Shown: positions 19,558 to 27,842 of the stretch, piece by piece
How positions within the stretch are numbered: position 1 is the stretch's first letter
How the letters are laid out: each line of letters starts with the position of its first letter
NCBI GenBank assembly: GCA_020525365.1
Contig: JAIZOF010000001.1
Coordinates: forward strand, 464,381 to 528,380
DNA length: 64,000 nt
Direction of reading: 5' to 3'
Origin: Sulfurovum sp.
GTDB lineage: Bacteria; Campylobacterota; Campylobacteria; Campylobacterales; Sulfurovaceae
Notes under the pieces: generated by a model
The model's database searches: none
What the model was told of the DNA's origin: nothing
Seen by the model: only the letters and a program-made list of their open reading frames with translations
Program-made: the position numbers and the translations under genes

Positions 19558-19573
19558 TCCTAAAGGATAAAGA

Positions 19574-20293
19574 TTGAACAAGCATCTACAAGAACTGATA
19601 GAACTTTCACAGATTGATAAATCAGTCGATAACTACAACTTACAACTTGAAGTGGTAGACAAAAAGATAGCAAAAGTACAAAAAAAGATTACTGCAATAC
19701 AAGAAGAGTTTGATGATCTAAATAAAGAGAGTGAAGAGAATGAGGAGAAAATCAAGGCATTTGAAGAGCAGTTAATACTACTCAAAGAGCAGCTTGAAAG
19801 CAATACAAAAAAAGCCAGAGAAATCTCTACAGAGAAAGAGATGAAGGCACTCTCTCTTGAAGAAGATATTGCTAAAGAGAAGATGACCTTTGCCAATGAG
19901 GAGATTGAGAGACTTCAGAAGATTAATGAAACCAAAGAAGCACTTACTAAAGAACTTGAGGAGAAGCTTGCTGAGCTTCAAGAGAATTTCAACAAGGTAA
20001 ACAGTGAGGTCTCTGCAGAAAAAATAGAAATTGAAACAACTAAAGCAGAATATTTTGCAAAGCGTCAGAAGCTTAGCAAGAGTATCGAACAGAAAGTTCT
20101 CTCTTTCTATGAAAAGATTCGTGTGTGGGCAGGCAATACAGCAGTTGTTTCAGTGAAGAAGCAGGCATGCTACGGTTGTTATATGAAGCTTAATGACAAG
20201 ACTTATGCAGAAGTAATCAAAGCAGAAGAAATTGTAAACTGTCCCCACTGTGGTCGTATTCTCCATTTAGAGAGTGTAACCAAAGAAAAGTAA
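19574..20293 (+). CDS. Coiled-coil protein with C4-type zinc ribbon (CdsZ/DUF164-like)
   Basis: A 239-residue protein that is almost all coiled coil from residue 15 to 175 (Glu/Lys heptads), then a zinc ribbon formed by CYGCYMKL and NCPHCGRIL. The family is common in Campylobacterota and was studied in Helicobacter pylori as a possible nucleic-acid-binding protein. The start is TTG after AAAGGATAAAG. It lies 16 bases behind the NIF3-like gene and ends the glyQ operon, followed by a strong terminator. Confidence 0.88.
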   Translation: MNKHLQELIELSQIDKSVDNYNLQLEVVDKKIAKVQKKITAIQEEFDDLNKESEENEEKIKAFEEQLILLKEQLESNTKKAREISTEKEMKALSLEEDIAKEKMTFANEEIERLQKINETKEALTKELEEKLAELQENFNKVNSEVSAEKIEIETTKAEYFAKRQKLSKSIEQKVLSFYEKIRVWAGNTAVVSVKKQACYGCYMKLNDKTYAEVIKAEEIVNCPHCGRILHLESVTKEK

Positions 20294-20310
20294 TAGAAGT
20301 ATTTAGCACT

Positions 20311-20337
20311 AAGTACTCCAAAAGAGTACTTCTTTTA
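20311..20337 (+). terminator. Rho-independent terminator after the zinc-ribbon gene
   Basis: AAGTACTC, loop CAAAA, GAGTACTT form a perfect 8-bp stem, followed by CTTTTAG. It closes the glyQ-NIF3-zinc ribbon operon. Confidence 0.75.
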
Positions 20338-20361
20338 GTCAAGTATGCTAAGTGTTAAAAA

Positions 20362-20386
20362 AGCAAAGCACTGACTTTGCTAAAAT
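20362..20386 (+). promoter_or_regulatory. Inverted repeat overlapping the -10 region upstream of waaA
   Basis: AGCAAAG and CTTTGCT (20362-20368 and 20375-20381) form a perfect 7-bp inverted repeat with a 6-base spacer. The right arm runs into TAAAAT at 20381-20386, a -10-like box 14 bases before the waaA ATG. It could be an operator over the promoter. Confidence 0.35.
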
Positions 20387-20399
20387 ATGAAGGTAGTAA

Positions 20400-21569
20400 A
20401 TGTTTTTTTTTATCTACTCAATATGCACCACCTTTATGTATCTTCTCTTGCTTCCTCTTTTTTCTCTTTTTTCCTTCAAATCCAAATACAAAGAGTCCAT
20501 TCCAGCACGTTTTTTTCTATGGAAAAATCGACCCCTGAAACCTAATGGGATATGGTTCCACTCTTGTAGTTTTGGAGAAGCTAAAGCAATTAAACCATTA
20601 GTAGATGCGTTGCCAAAAGAGGTATTGCGCATGACAACCACAACGCAGACAGGTAGGGGTGTTGTCGATTGTTATACACGGCAGAGCTGTTATCTTCCTT
20701 TTGAACCGTTACTTTTGGGTTGGCTAAGGCCACAAAAAGTACTGGTGGTTATGGAGGCAGAGTTTTGGTATCTGCTTTTTATGCTAGCAAAACGACGTGG
20801 TGCTAGAACCTTCCTTATTAATGCACGTATGAGTGACCACTCTTTTTTAAAGTACCAAAAGATGGCATGGCTCTATCGGCAGATATTTAAACATATTGAT
20901 GTAGTCTATGCCCAAACACGAACCGATAAAATACGCTTAGAATCCTTAGGTGCGCACCATGTAGTGGTCATGGGAAACATCAAACTTGCCTCCTTACCAA
21001 AACCAACAAAACAATTACCAAAACCAAAAACATTGGTTGTATGTGCAGCAAGTACCCATGAAGGGGAAGAGAGGTTGATACTTGAGGCTTTTGCCGCACT
21101 CAAAAAAGAACAAAGTGATGCAAAGCTGATTATTGTGCCACGCCACCCTGAACGATTCAAGAAGGTAGTACAGCTTGTAGATAGTTTTGTAGAACAATAT
21201 GGATTGTTATACCACTGTTATACAGAGAAAGAGAGTGTTGAAAGCGATATTACTGTCATTGATATGCTTGGTGAACTTGTGAATATCTATGCTATTAGTG
21301 ACGTGGTTATTCTTGGTGGCGCATTCGAACCTATTGGGGGACACAATGCAGCAGAGGCAGCACAGTTTGGTTGTCGTATCATCTCTGGACCACACTATTT
21401 TAACCAGAAAGATATTTTTGAAGCAGTAGAGGGAATTGCGATTGTGGAGCCTACCAATCTTTCAAAAAGACTGGTACAATACAAGTTGCTTAAACCAGCC
21501 AAAGTACGTACAAATGTAGATGTACTCCCACTTGTAGAGGAACTTAAAAGTGTTCTATCATATGAATAA
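20400..21569 (+). CDS. waaA: 3-deoxy-D-manno-octulosonic acid transferase
   Basis: Adds Kdo from CMP-Kdo to lipid A at the inner face of the inner membrane. The 389-residue GT30/GT-B protein has an N-terminal membrane segment (about 3-25), IWFHSCSFGEAKAIKPL, TTTTQTGR, VVMEAEFWYLL and the C-terminal GGAFEPIGGHNAAEAAQFG donor-binding block. The DUF167 gene starts inside its last 8 bases. Confidence 0.94.
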   Translation: MFFFIYSICTTFMYLLLLPLFSLFSFKSKYKESIPARFFLWKNRPLKPNGIWFHSCSFGEAKAIKPLVDALPKEVLRMTTTTQTGRGVVDCYTRQSCYLPFEPLLLGWLRPQKVLVVMEAEFWYLLFMLAKRRGARTFLINARMSDHSFLKYQKMAWLYRQIFKHIDVVYAQTRTDKIRLESLGAHHVVVMGNIKLASLPKPTKQLPKPKTLVVCAASTHEGEERLILEAFAALKKEQSDAKLIIVPRHPERFKKVVQLVDSFVEQYGLLYHCYTEKESVESDITVIDMLGELVNIYAISDVVILGGAFEPIGGHNAAEAAQFGCRIISGPHYFNQKDIFEAVEGIAIVEPTNLSKRLVQYKLLKPAKVRTNVDVLPLVEELKSVLSYE

Positions 21570-21843
21570 CGATCAAATAACACTACACATTAAAGCACAA
21601 CCTGCGGCAAGCAAAAATGAATTTTGCGAAGTGTATGGAGATAATGCAATTAAAGTACGCATTAAGGCACCTGCTGTAGAAGGTGCAGCCAACAAAGAAC
21701 TCATTAAATTTCTCTCTAAAAGTTTTAAAGTACCTAAAAATCAGATTATTTTTAAGTCGGGAGAAACAAGTAAAATTAAGGTATTAAAGTTTCCTGCAAC
21801 AGAACAGTTTTTTGCATGGATAGCCCAATATCACAATGGTTAA
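21562..21843 (+). CDS. DUF167 (YggU-family) protein
   Basis: A 93-residue protein with the DUF167 sequence pattern: LHIKAQPAASKNEF, VRIKAPAVEGAANKELI, IFKSGETSKIKVLKF. The fold is known but the function is not. The ATG at 21562 overlaps the waaA stop by 8 bases, so it is probably translated by coupling. The next gene follows 31 bases later with its own ribosome site. Confidence 0.9.
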   Translation: MNNDQITLHIKAQPAASKNEFCEVYGDNAIKVRIKAPAVEGAANKELIKFLSKSFKVPKNQIIFKSGETSKIKVLKFPATEQFFAWIAQYHNG

Positions 21844-21874
21844 AGTGGTACGATAAAAAGAGAAGGTAACACAA

Positions 21875-22612
21875 ATGGCACAAGAGAAAGCATACAAAGT
21901 ACTTGCCCAACAGAAAAAGATTTCAAACAAGAAAGCCAAGGAACTCATAGATAGAGGATTGGTTTTTGTTGGTGACAAGCAGATAAAGATTGCACGGGCA
22001 GAATTAAGTACTGATACAAAGTTTCGCATTGAGTACCCTAGTGATATTGAGATTATCTATGAAGATGAAGAGATGGTTGCAGTTAATAAGCCTGCACAGG
22101 TAGACAGCTATGATATTCAAGACGCCATAGAGGGAGCAGAGTTACTTCATAGGCTTGACCGCGATACTTCAGGAGTATTATTACTTGGACGTAGTGAGGC
22201 TTTTATCAAAAAAGCGGTCAATGCATTCAAGAACAGACGGGTAGAAAAAGAGTATGTCGCATGGGTTGAAGGGGTGGTGTGTGAGACCATGGTGATTGAT
22301 GATCCTATCTATACTATTAAAAAAGGAAAAGCTTTTTCACGTATTGACCCAGTACGTGGCAAAAAAGCTCATACCGTTGTCAAGCCTGAAGAGGTGCAGG
22401 GCAAGAAATCTAAAGTGTATGTTGAGATTACAACAGGGCGTACACATCAAATACGAGTGCACCTAGCACATGCAGGATACCCCATCGTGGGTGACATGCA
22501 GTATGGTAGCCGTACACAATCTAAGCGTATTTTGCTCCACTCGGCAAGAATGGTACTTCTTGGGATGACCTTTGAAGCACCAGAACCCCAAGATATTGTT
22601 CGATACAAATAG
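21875..22612 (+). CDS. RluA-family RNA pseudouridine synthase
   Basis: Isomerises uridine to pseudouridine in rRNA or tRNA. The 245-residue protein has an S4-like N-terminal domain (residues 1-55) and the catalytic HRLDRDTSGVLL loop with Asp, followed by GRTHQIRVHLAHAGYPIVGD. The position right before ffh matches the Campylobacter order. The exact target site cannot be read from sequence. Confidence 0.9.
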   Translation: MAQEKAYKVLAQQKKISNKKAKELIDRGLVFVGDKQIKIARAELSTDTKFRIEYPSDIEIIYEDEEMVAVNKPAQVDSYDIQDAIEGAELLHRLDRDTSGVLLLGRSEAFIKKAVNAFKNRRVEKEYVAWVEGVVCETMVIDDPIYTIKKGKAFSRIDPVRGKKAHTVVKPEEVQGKKSKVYVEITTGRTHQIRVHLAHAGYPIVGDMQYGSRTQSKRILLHSARMVLLGMTFEAPEPQDIVRYK

Positions 22613-22672
22613 GTTAAGTCCAAATAGGATAAAATCGCAACAATCATATTGTAAAGATAATAAGGCAAAAAA

Positions 22673-24031
22673 ATGTTCGATACGTTAACCGATAGTTTTA
22701 AAAATGCTGTAGGAAAGATTCGTTTTCATGATGATGAAAAGGCACTCAAAAAAGCAACAGCAGAACTAAAAAAATCACTACTTAAAGCCGATGTGCATCA
22801 CAAGGTGGTTAAAGACCTAACCTCCTTTGTGGAACTAGAGACGAAAAAACATGGAGTAGGGAAGGACAACTTCCTTGTAGCTCTACAAAAGAAACTAACT
22901 GACATTCTTACCATTGAAGGGGCACCAAAAGGCTTTACTTTTGCTTCAAAGCCACCAACAGTTGTACTCATGATTGGTCTGCAAGGTTCGGGTAAAACGA
23001 CCACTACCGGAAAGCTATCCTATTTCTTAAAAGAGCAGAAAAAGAAAAAAGTATTAATTATTGCAGCAGACCTTCAGCGTCTTGCAGCAGTAGAGCAGTT
23101 ACGCCAGATTACTTCACAGATTGAGGTTGATCTGGTTGCTGAGGAAGATACGAGTCCTGAAGAGATCATCAAAAAAGGACTCAAAAAGGCCAAAGATGGG
23201 CTTTACGATGTTGTGCTCATTGATACCGCTGGTCGTTTAGCCATTGATGAAGAGCTCATGGAGGAGTTGGCACATATCAAAGAGGTGGCACAACCAGACG
23301 AGCTCTTCTATGTTGCCGATGCAATGACGGGACAGGATGCTGTGCGTACTGCACAGACTTTCAAAGAGAAAATTGGTATTACGGGTGTTATTTTAACCAA
23401 GTTTGATGGTGATTCCAGAGGTGGTGTGGCACTTGGACTGACGCAGCAGGTGGGCGTACCATTACGTTTTATTGGGGCAGGCGAAAAGATGCCAGACCTT
23501 GAGCAGTTTATTTCTGACCGTATTGTTAGCCGTCTGATGGGTGCGGGAGATGTTGAGTCATTGGCAGAAAAAGCTGCAGCTGCCATTGACCCTAAAGAAG
23601 CCAAGCGGATGACACAGAAGATTAAGAAGGGACAATTCAATTTTAATGATTTCCTCAATCAGATGGAGCAGATGAAAAAGCTTGGTTCAATGAAGTCTAT
23701 TATGGGAATGATTCCTGGTATGGGAAATATGGCAAAACAGATTGGTGATATGGATTTAGAAAACTCCAAAGAGATTAAAATGATTAAGGCAATGGTTGCC
23801 TCCATGACCCCCAAAGAGCGTGAAAATCCTGATTTGCTTAACAATATGCGAAAACGTCGTATTGCTATGGGTGCTGGACTTGACCAAATGCAGGTCAACC
23901 GTATACTTAAACAGTTTAAATCTGCTGCAAAGATGACAAAGAAACTTGCGGGCAAGGGAGGCATGAAGCAGATGCAGGATATGATGAATCAGATGCAAAA
24001 TGGTGGTGGATTTCCAGGTATGCCAAGATAG
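22673..24031 (+). CDS. ffh: Signal recognition particle protein Ffh
   Basis: SRP54 GTPase that brings ribosomes making membrane proteins to FtsY. The 452-residue protein has the N domain, a G domain with GLQGSGKTTTTGKL, DTAGR and TKFDGD, and a methionine-rich M domain ending in a glycine/methionine tail. A GATAAAAT box at 22629 may be its promoter. rpsP and the rim/trm genes follow, as in other Campylobacterota. Confidence 0.97.
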   Translation: MFDTLTDSFKNAVGKIRFHDDEKALKKATAELKKSLLKADVHHKVVKDLTSFVELETKKHGVGKDNFLVALQKKLTDILTIEGAPKGFTFASKPPTVVLMIGLQGSGKTTTTGKLSYFLKEQKKKKVLIIAADLQRLAAVEQLRQITSQIEVDLVAEEDTSPEEIIKKGLKKAKDGLYDVVLIDTAGRLAIDEELMEELAHIKEVAQPDELFYVADAMTGQDAVRTAQTFKEKIGITGVILTKFDGDSRGGVALGLTQQVGVPLRFIGAGEKMPDLEQFISDRIVSRLMGAGDVESLAEKAAAAIDPKEAKRMTQKIKKGQFNFNDFLNQMEQMKKLGSMKSIMGMIPGMGNMAKQIGDMDLENSKEIKMIKAMVASMTPKERENPDLLNNMRKRRIAMGAGLDQMQVNRILKQFKSAAKMTKKLAGKGGMKQMQDMMNQMQNGGGFPGMPR

Positions 24032-24069
24032 TGCAGGTATGCTTTTATACAATTTTAAAAATGTTTGGG

Positions 24070-24190
24070 TATAATCGCTTTCCAAATAGTCTTGATGAGT
24101 GTATTGAGTCATTAAAAGACAGTTGTCAGGACTTGCAGTGTGCTAGGTGCCAATCCTCCGGTGCTGCCCTGTATTATAGAAGCAAGAGAA
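24070..24190 (+). ncRNA. Candidate structured RNA or leader between ffh and rpsP
   Basis: TATAAT lies at 24070-24075, so a transcript could begin near 24082 and run to the rpsP start with about 135 untranslated bases. Within it, TCAGG then GCAG (24128-24139) can pair with CTGC and CCTG (24166-24173), enclosing GTGCTAGGTG and CCTCCGGTG. The GTGCTAGG and CCCTGTA elements remind me of a 5' segment seen in some bacterial SRP RNAs, but the canonical GGAA-loop core is absent. A ribosomal-protein leader is the other reading. Confidence 0.3.
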
Positions 24191-24217
24191 AAACTAAGAA
24201 CAACAAAAGGACGACAC

Positions 24218-24448
24218 ATGACAATGATTAGAATGACAAGAATGGGTAGAAAAAAGAAACCATTTTATAGAATCGTCGTAACAGACAGCAGAAAGAGAAG
24301 AGATGGTGGATGGATTGAAGCAATTGGTCACTACAATCCTGTATCTGCAGATAAAGAACTTACACTTGATGAAGAGAGACTTAACTATTGGCTTTCAGTT
24401 GGTGCACAAATGAGCCCAACGGTTAAAAGACTTGCAGGGAAAAAATAG
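24218..24448 (+). CDS. rpsP: 30S ribosomal protein S16
   Basis: Small-subunit assembly protein. The 76-residue protein begins [20 protein letters not shown], the standard S16 N-terminus, with AAAGGA seven bases upstream. An in-frame ATG at 24140 would add 26 residues with no family match and would translate the structured leader, so it was not used. KhpA, RimM, TrmD and L19 genes follow. Confidence 0.97.
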   Translation: MTMIRMTRMGRKKKPFYRIVVTDSRKRRDGGWIEAIGHYNPVSADKELTLDEERLNYWLSVGAQMSPTVKRLAGKK

Positions 24449-24453
24449 TCTCA

Positions 24454-24696
24454 ATGGTTAGAGAATTCCTTCAAACCTACACCATGATGCTAGTCAATCA
24501 TCCTGATGATATCTCCATAGAGATCCAAGAGATAAATGAAGGGTTTGATGAGATTACCATCTTTTCCAATAAAGAAGATGTAGGAAAACTAATTGGCAAA
24601 GATGGACGAATGATTAATGCAATTAAAGCAGTGATTTCTGGTTGTAAAGCCAAAGGTGGTAAAAATTACCGTGTTAATGTTGAAGTAGCGATCTAA
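24454..24696 (+). CDS. khpA: KH-domain RNA-binding protein KhpA
   Basis: An 80-residue single KH domain with the GxxG loop in LIGKDGRMINAIKAVI. KhpA pairs with KhpB/Jag in many bacteria and binds RNA. It lies 5 bases after rpsP and 10 before rimM, the conserved context for this gene. Confidence 0.93.
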   Translation: MVREFLQTYTMMLVNHPDDISIEIQEINEGFDEITIFSNKEDVGKLIGKDGRMINAIKAVISGCKAKGGKNYRVNVEVAI

Positions 24697-24706
24697 GACA
24701 CCTCTT

Positions 24707-25234
24707 ATGCCTTCAGAAAAATTCTTCATCGCCCAAATAGGGCGTACAGTTGGACTTTGGGGCGACCTCAAATTTCATCTTCATACTGATTTTCCAGAAC
24801 AGTTTCAAAAAGGCATAACGTTTCAAAGTTCCTATGGTGACTTGACCATTGCCGATATTAACATGAAACGTGAGCTAGTGCGTTTTCAAGGCTTTGAAAA
24901 CATTGATACAGCAAAAAAGTTGACCAATGTCAAGCTTTATGCCGACAAGACACAGACCAAAGCCAGCTGCATACTTGAAAAAGGGCAACACTTTTGGTTT
25001 GATATGATAGGATGTGATGTGGTCGAAAATGATGAAGTATTGGGAAAGATAGATGAAATTCAACGCCTTGCCGATATTGATTATCTCTCCATTGAGACCA
25101 ATGAAAAACTGGTAAATGAGGGTATGCCCAATCGGTTTCTGCTTCCCTATATCAACCGTTATATTATTGATGCCAATACAGATGTGAGAGTGGTTTGGGT
25201 TAAGGATGGCAAAGATGTGCTAGAGGCCAGCTAG
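24707..25234 (+). CDS. rimM: Ribosome maturation factor RimM
   Basis: Binds S19 and helps mature the 30S head. The 175-residue protein has the N-terminal beta-barrel (FFIAQIGRTVGLWGDLKFHL) and the PRC-barrel domain (FWFDMIGCDVVENDEVLGK, then LLPYINRYIIDAN). Its stop overlaps the possible GTG start of trmD. Confidence 0.94.
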   Translation: MPSEKFFIAQIGRTVGLWGDLKFHLHTDFPEQFQKGITFQSSYGDLTIADINMKRELVRFQGFENIDTAKKLTNVKLYADKTQTKASCILEKGQHFWFDMIGCDVVENDEVLGKIDEIQRLADIDYLSIETNEKLVNEGMPNRFLLPYINRYIIDANTDVRVVWVKDGKDVLEAS

Positions 25235-25236
25235 TG

Positions 25237-25932
25237 ATGCATTTTACGTTTGTAACCCTTTTCCCAGAACTGGTACGTGGCTATTTCTCCAGTAGTATCC
25301 TTGGTCGTGCTATTGATGAGAAAAAAATTTCTATGCATTACCAGAACCCAAGAGACTTTACGCACAATAGGCATAAAAAAGTTGATGCTCCAATGATTGG
25401 TGGTGGTGCTGGTATGCTTATGACCCCTCAGCCACTTATCGATACACTTAAACACATTAAAGCAGACTCACCCTATGCACACACTATTTTTTTGACCCCT
25501 GTTGCCAAACGTTTTACACAAAATGATGCAAAACGTTTGGCAAAAAAAGCACATATTGTATTGGTAAGTGGTCGCTATGAAGGGATTGATGAGCGGGTTA
25601 TAGAGCACTATGCCGATGAAGTTTTTTCTATTGGAGATTACATTTTAACTGGTGGTGAACTGGCAAGTATGGTACTGTGTGATGCTATTAGCCGAAATGT
25701 TGAAGGGGTACTTGGAAACAGCAACTCTTTACAGATGGAGAGCTTTGAGTCATCTTTTTTAGAAGCACCTTCGTTTACGAAGCCAACAATTTATGAAAAT
25801 AGTGAAGTGATTTCAGAGTTTTTAAAGGGTAATCATAGTAAAATCACGGACTTAAAAAGAGGGTTGGCTTTATATAAAACGAAGTATTTCCGACCAGATT
25901 TATACAAAAAAGGTATAGCAAATGAGAAATAA
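25237..25932 (+). CDS. trmD: tRNA (guanine-37-N1)-methyltransferase
   Basis: SAM-dependent SPOUT methylase acting at G37. The 231-residue protein has [13 protein letters not shown] at the N-terminus and the deep-knot SAM site [10 protein letters not shown] and [13 protein letters not shown]. The ATG at 25237 is preferred to the GTG one codon upstream that overlaps the rimM stop. rplS starts inside its last 11 bases. Confidence 0.96.
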   Translation: MHFTFVTLFPELVRGYFSSSILGRAIDEKKISMHYQNPRDFTHNRHKKVDAPMIGGGAGMLMTPQPLIDTLKHIKADSPYAHTIFLTPVAKRFTQNDAKRLAKKAHIVLVSGRYEGIDERVIEHYADEVFSIGDYILTGGELASMVLCDAISRNVEGVLGNSNSLQMESFESSFLEAPSFTKPTIYENSEVISEFLKGNHSKITDLKRGLALYKTKYFRPDLYKKGIANEK

Positions 25933-26281
25933 ATACATTGAGAATTTTGAAAAAATACAGACGGAAAGTAAAAATATTCCCGATTTTAGAGCAGGCGATA
26001 CAGTTAAAGTCGCAGTAAGAATCAAAGAGGGTGACAAGACAAGAGTGCAAAACTTTGAAGGTCTCTGTATTGCCATTAGAGGACAAGGGACAGGAAGAAC
26101 TTTCATGGTAAGAAAGATTGGTGCAAACTCTGTTGGTGTTGAGAGAATCTTTCCTCTCTACTCAGAATCTATCGAGAGTATTGAAGTAGTTAGAAAAGGT
26201 AGAGTCAGACGTGCGAAGTTGTTCTACTTGAGAGACCTTAAGGGAAAAGCTGCTCGTATTAAAGAGCTTCGTAGAAAATAG
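25922..26281 (+). CDS. rplS: 50S ribosomal protein L19
   Basis: Located at the subunit interface. The 119-residue sequence has the L19 core: [54 protein letters not shown] and the [13 protein letters not shown] tail. Last gene of the rpsP operon, followed by a long hairpin. Confidence 0.97.
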   Translation: MRNKYIENFEKIQTESKNIPDFRAGDTVKVAVRIKEGDKTRVQNFEGLCIAIRGQGTGRTFMVRKIGANSVGVERIFPLYSESIESIEVVRKGRVRRAKLFYLRDLKGKAARIKELRRK

Positions 26282-26310
26282 CCCCCTCTGTTTTATATAC
26301 TTTATTTCCA

Positions 26311-26356
26311 AGGTACCCATTTTAGCTATTTGTCAAAATGGATGCTACCTCTTTAT
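26311..26356 (+). terminator. Terminator after rplS
   Basis: AGGTA-CCATTTT pairs with AAAATGG-TACCT across an 11-base loop, with small mismatches between the two helices, then CTTTATAC. The stem is about 12 bp in total. It ends the rpsP-rplS operon. Confidence 0.65.
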
Positions 26357-26477
26357 ACAGTTTTTAACCATAAAAGAAAACCATCGTAATATTATCTTTT
26401 TAAAAATATTTTAATCATCAATAATGAATGACTAATCTACTATAATACACTCTGATAAATTTAAAAGGGAGAAAAGT

Positions 26478-26912
26478 ATGTTCAACAGACTTAAGCAAAA
26501 ATTGATTACTTTATGGCAGTTAATTTTAGTCATTGCCTTCATTCTTTTAGAAGAGATTATTTGGGAGACAGTTGCCAAGCCTATCTATGAGGATATTCGT
26601 TCACACAAGGTACTTCAGGAGGTGAAGGCATGGCTTCATAATATCAATAATACAACAGTTATATTGGTTATTTTTATACTCATGTTGGGTACTGCAGAGA
26701 TACTAAGTATCTACACAATCATACTCTTTTTAAGTGGACATCTACTTCAGGCACTGATGTACTATCTGTTTAAAATACCCATTGCAGTACTTACGCTTTG
26801 GATGTTCCATACAACCGAAGATAAACTAATGGATTCTGAACAATTTGTATGGTTATATGGGAAGATTGCACAGGCAATTGACTGGTTGAAGTCTTTAGAG
26901 AGCTACCAATAA
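26478..26912 (+). CDS. Membrane protein of unknown function (144 residues)
   Basis: I do not recognise a family. There are two or three hydrophobic segments (about 13-30, 58-77 and 80-107) and a short polar C-terminus (ending WLKSLESYQ). AAAAGGGAG precedes the ATG. It converges on smpB with only 7 bases between stops. The segment 26357-26477 is AT-rich, with CTATAATACAC at about 26440 as a likely -10 box. Confidence 0.75.
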   Translation: MFNRLKQKLITLWQLILVIAFILLEEIIWETVAKPIYEDIRSHKVLQEVKAWLHNINNTTVILVIFILMLGTAEILSIYTIILFLSGHLLQALMYYLFKIPIAVLTLWMFHTTEDKLMDSEQFVWLYGKIAQAIDWLKSLESYQ

Positions 26913-26919
26913 TAAGAGT

Positions 26920-27381
26920 CTAACAAGATCGGTTCTTCATGGCAGCCTGTGCTTCACGCTTGAGTGTCTTCTCTTTAAGGTCTGCACGTTTGTCGTGTAA
27001 CTTCTTACCTTTGGCAACGGCAATGCTAACCTTGGCAAAATTATGTTCGTTAAAGTAGAGCATTAGCGGTACGACGGTTAACCCATCCTTATGTATATTA
27101 TTATGAATCCTAAGAAGCTCTTTTTTATGCAGAAGTAGTTTTCGTGGGGTTCTGCTATCTCTTGAAAAATATCGGTTGGTAGTCTCAAGCTCTGCAATAT
27201 GGGTATTCATGAGGTAAAGTTCCCCTTTAATAAACCGACAGAATGCATCATTAAGGTTGGCACGTTTAGCACGTAATGCCTTGACTTCACTACCTTGCAG
27301 TACGATTCCTGCTTCAATTTTTTCACGTATCTCATAATTGTGTCTGGCTTTTTTGTTTTGTGCTACAATATTGATTGCCAA
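26920..27381 (-). CDS. smpB: SsrA-binding protein SmpB
   Basis: Carries tmRNA to stalled ribosomes. The 153-residue protein has KKARHNYEIREKIEAGIVL, GSEVKALRAKRANLNDAF, HIAELE and the C-terminal KGKKLHDKRADLKEKT helix that reaches the decoding site. Family length is about 150-160. The tmRNA gene is not in the window. Confidence 0.96.
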   Translation of the reverse strand: MAINIVAQNKKARHNYEIREKIEAGIVLQGSEVKALRAKRANLNDAFCRFIKGELYLMNTHIAELETTNRYFSRDSRTPRKLLLHKKELLRIHNNIHKDGLTVVPLMLYFNEHNFAKVSIAVAKGKKLHDKRADLKEKTLKREAQAAMKNRSC

Positions 27382-27410
27382 TATATCTTCCTAATTTATA
27401 AGATTAATAT

Positions 27411-27651
27411 ATAGTTAAGTAACCATCATTTATACCATTATAACACAAAATATACCTCAAAACCAAACAAGAAACACTACTCTTTTCTGGTTATTTTGAT
27501 TTTATTTAATTTAAAAGTAATATGATATAAATAGTTTAAATAACCATCATTTATACCGTTGATAGCGCGAGATATGCCTTAAAACCAAACAAAAAACACT
27601 ACTCTTCTCTGGTTATTTTAATTTTATTATAAGTTAAAAATAATATAATAT
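27411..27651. repeat. Imperfect tandem duplication, two units of about 120 bp
   Basis: Unit 1 (27411-27530) and unit 2 (27531-27651) align over their whole length. They share TAACCATCATTTATACC, AAAACCAAACAA, CACTACTCTT, CTGGTTATTTT and ATTTTATT. Each ends in an AT-rich -10-like element; unit 2 has exact TATAAT at 27644-27649. Unit 1 also has AACCA and TGGTT arms bordering the CACTACTC segment, then a T-rich run, so it can form a terminator-like hairpin. No ORF is present. It separates smpB from the lipoprotein gene at 27843. Confidence 0.8.
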
Positions 27652-27659
27652 GACATCCG

Positions 27660-27790
27660 AAATATTAAGATTTTTGGCTGTTGCACTATGTATCGTTCCA
27701 TGGCATGAGCTTTTGCATAAAGCCATGGGCAACCTAACGGGTGTATCCAATTGCGCAAAAGTTCATTAGCGAGCATAGCAATATCTAGAC
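27660..27790. other. GC-richer structured segment, possible mobile-element relic or leader
   Basis: This stretch is richer in GC than the repeat next to it. CCATGGC and GCCATGG arms enclose a 17-base loop; GCTTTTGC in that loop can pair with GCAAAAG near 27760. TTGCACTATG near 27680 and CATAGCAA near 27775 make an imperfect outer inverted repeat. Short open frames exist on both strands (39 codons plus, about 48 codons minus) without recognisable product. It sits in the presumed 5' untranslated region of the next gene. Confidence 0.3.
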
Positions 27791-27842
27791 TCTTGATATT
27801 CGAGATCTCGGATAATAAAACATAAATTACAAGGAGAAGAAT

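Noticed and set aside
24120-24190. Signal recognition particle RNA gene
   Set aside because: The universally conserved GGAA-type apical loop and its AGCAGC partner are not found on either strand; kept only as an unnamed structured RNA.
24031-24231. 66-codon plus-strand ORF between ffh and rpsP
   Set aside because: It starts inside the ffh stop, spans the promoter-like box and the structured segment, has no ribosome site and resembles no protein.
27411-27651. CRISPR array
   Set aside because: Only two long, diverged tandem units without spacers; no cas genes anywhere in the window.
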